This document shows, piece by piece, positions 5,874 to 7,022 of a DNA stretch of 7,022 nt; the first letter of the stretch is position 1; every line of letters begins with the position of its first letter. The stretch comes from Phyllobacteriaceae bacterium UBA1059 (GTDB taxonomy: Bacteria > Pseudomonadota > Alphaproteobacteria > Rhizobiales > Rhizobiaceae). Made by a program: the position numbers and the translations under genes. The notes under the pieces were generated by a model. That model was not told the DNA's origin. It saw only the letters and a list, made by a program, of their open reading frames with translations, and did not search any database. The DNA lies in the NCBI GenBank assembly GCA_002316345.1, contig DCDI01000061.1, positions 14,347-21,368 of the forward strand, written 5' to 3'.

Positions 5874-6937
5874 ACAAGCCTTCGGAATTCCTCTGGTACA
5901 TTCCCAACGATACAAAAGCCGGCCATCGCGGCGATGCGTCCGATCCGGATCACAACAGCCTGGACACCTTGACCACTCAGGCGAAGGCGCTGGAAGAGCA
6001 TGGCTGGAAAGGCGCCTTGATCGGCACAGGTTGGGGACGTCCCGATACGTTCACCCTGGCGACCGCGCTTGTCGCCCGCACCACCAGCTTCGAGCCATTG
6101 ATTGCGGTTCGGCCCGGCTACTGGAAGCCGGCGAATTTCGCGTCATCCGCCGCAACGCTCGATCATCTGAGCGGCGGGCGCGTGCGCGTCAATGTCGTGT
6201 CGGGACCGGATGAACTTGCCGCCTATGGCGACCAGGAAGGCGATCAGGCGCAACGCTATGCGCGTACCAAGGAGTTTATGAGGCTCGTTCGCAGGCTGTG
6301 GACGGAAGAAAACGTGACCTTCAACGGCGAGCATTTTCAGGTGGCCAACTCGACCGTCGCGCCGCGGCTTGTCCCGCTGGGCGACCGTCGTCATCCCAAA
6401 CTGTATTTCGGTGGTGCATCGGAGGCCGCCGAGCGAGTTTCTGCAACCGAAGCCGACGTGCAGTTGTTCTGGGGTGAGCCGCTGGATGGTGTGCGTGAAC
6501 GCATCGAACGCCTGAGAACGCTCGGCAAAGCGCTCGATCGTGATCTGCCTCCCCTGGAATATGGGCTGCGGATCACCACCCTCGTTCGTGACACCACGGA
6601 ACAGGCCTGGGCGGATGCAGAAGCTAAGGTGGCCAAGATGGCCGAGGGTGCGGCGGGCAGTTGGCAGGATCATCGCCACGGGGTCGCCGTCGGCCAGCAG
6701 CGTCTGCTGGATCTTGCTGCCCAAGGCGACGTTCTCGACGACAATCTTTATACGGCTCCCGGTAAATTCGGCGGAGGCGGCGCCGGAACCACCTGGCTTG
6801 TTGGTTCCGCCGAAGACGTGGCGCGGTCGCTGCGCAAGTACCAAGATCTCGGCATCTCATACTTTGTGCTCTCGGACACCCCATACCTCGCCGAAATTAA
6901 ACGCCAGGGGACCCAGTTGTTGCCCCTGCTGACGTAA
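5870..6937 (+). CDS. SsuD-like luciferase-family FMNH2-dependent monooxygenase, divergent active site
   Basis: This is a member of the bacterial luciferase-like (LLM) flavin monooxygenases, closest in pattern to alkanesulfonate monooxygenase SsuD, which uses FMNH2 and O2 to cleave a C-S bond to an aldehyde and sulfite. The 355 residues show the family landmarks: FLWYIPND near the N-terminus, IAVRPGYWKP (78-87), AATLDHLSGGRVRVNVVSG (94-112), QRYARTKEFMRLVRRLW (128-144), LYFGGASEAAERV (178-190), WGEP (201-204), YGLRITTLVRDT (231-242), and GGGAGTTWLVG near 302-312 before FVLSDTPYL. Compared from memory with E. coli SsuD, Arg226 is kept (R234), but Cys54, His228, Arg297 and Tyr331 align with R57, T236, G301 and T337. 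The C-terminal tail is about 25 residues shorter. The start overlaps the upstream stop by 4 nt and has GAGG 8 nt before it. It needs a flavin reductase, which is not in the window. Confidence 0.88.
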   Translation: MNKPSEFLWYIPNDTKAGHRGDASDPDHNSLDTLTTQAKALEEHGWKGALIGTGWGRPDTFTLATALVARTTSFEPLIAVRPGYWKPANFASSAATLDHLSGGRVRVNVVSGPDELAAYGDQEGDQAQRYARTKEFMRLVRRLWTEENVTFNGEHFQVANSTVAPRLVPLGDRRHPKLYFGGASEAAERVSATEADVQLFWGEPLDGVRERIERLRTLGKALDRDLPPLEYGLRITTLVRDTTEQAWADAEAKVAKMAEGAAGSWQDHRHGVAVGQQRLLDLAAQGDVLDDNLYTAPGKFGGGGAGTTWLVGSAEDVARSLRKYQDLGISYFVLSDTPYLAEIKRQGTQLLPLLT

Positions 6938-7022
6938 TCGTTTCAGCACATGGTGGGAACGACGCGCCCCGTGCCCTGCATAAGAATCCTTATAACCGCT
7001 CGCCGGGAGGGATAGTCGGCAA
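6938..7022 (+). other. Downstream non-coding end with possible RBS for a gene beyond the edge
   Basis: After the monooxygenase stop there are 85 nt with no gene. A small AT-rich inverted repeat ATAAG-N4-CTTAT (6980-6993) is too weak and lacks a T-run, so I do not call a terminator. GGGAGG at 7005-7010 is a strong Shine-Dalgarno match 12 nt before the right edge, suggesting another plus-strand gene starts at or just past it, possibly still in the same operon. Confidence 0.35.

Noticed and set aside
6980..6993. ATAAG-N4-CTTAT as a terminator
   Set aside because: The stem is only 5 bp and AT-rich with no following T-run, so it is too weak to call.

Overview
The window looks like a piece of a GC-rich alphaproteobacterial genome, most likely Rhizobiales (Agrobacterium/Rhizobium/Ochrobactrum-like). 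That placement is inferred from codon choice, base composition and the transport-rich gene content. No rRNA, tRNA, mobile element or CRISPR array is visible, so the taxon cannot be fixed more closely.

Layout: positions 1-1608, minus strand, hold a TRAP transporter membrane module. It consists of a small DctQ-type subunit followed 6 nt later by a large DctM-type permease that runs off the left edge. Positions 1609-1992 form a roughly 380-bp divergent intergenic region with no convincing gene. It holds a candidate promoter for the TRAP genes with an AGAC-N3-GTCT dyad in its spacer, and a separate 23-bp imperfect palindrome near the middle. Positions 1993-6937, plus strand, are a compact five-gene set in one direction. 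The genes are a periplasmic substrate-binding protein of the nitrate/sulfonate/taurine class, its ATPase, its permease, a D-2-hydroxyacid dehydrogenase, and an SsuD-like (luciferase-like, FMNH2-dependent) monooxygenase. The last four genes are coupled (8-nt overlap, 20-nt gap, 4-nt ATGA overlap). The binding-protein gene is set apart by an 89-nt spacer carrying a perfect 12-bp inverted repeat, probably an mRNA hairpin for differential expression. The last 85 nt are non-coding apart from a possible ribosome binding site for a gene beyond the right edge.

How it may work: the ABC transporter would import a small organic anion, probably an organosulfonate. The monooxygenase would oxidise it, classically by C-S cleavage to an aldehyde plus sulfite. 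The dehydrogenase would interconvert a 2-oxo acid and a 2-hydroxy acid derived from it. The unusual points are two. A CtBP/phosphoglycerate-dehydrogenase-type enzyme sits inside an ssu-like operon. The SsuD homologue also appears to have lost most residues known to line the E. coli SsuD active site, while keeping the fold. Together these suggest a substrate other than simple alkanesulfonates. No SsuE-type flavin reductase, no DctP-type TRAP binding protein and no regulator lie inside the window.
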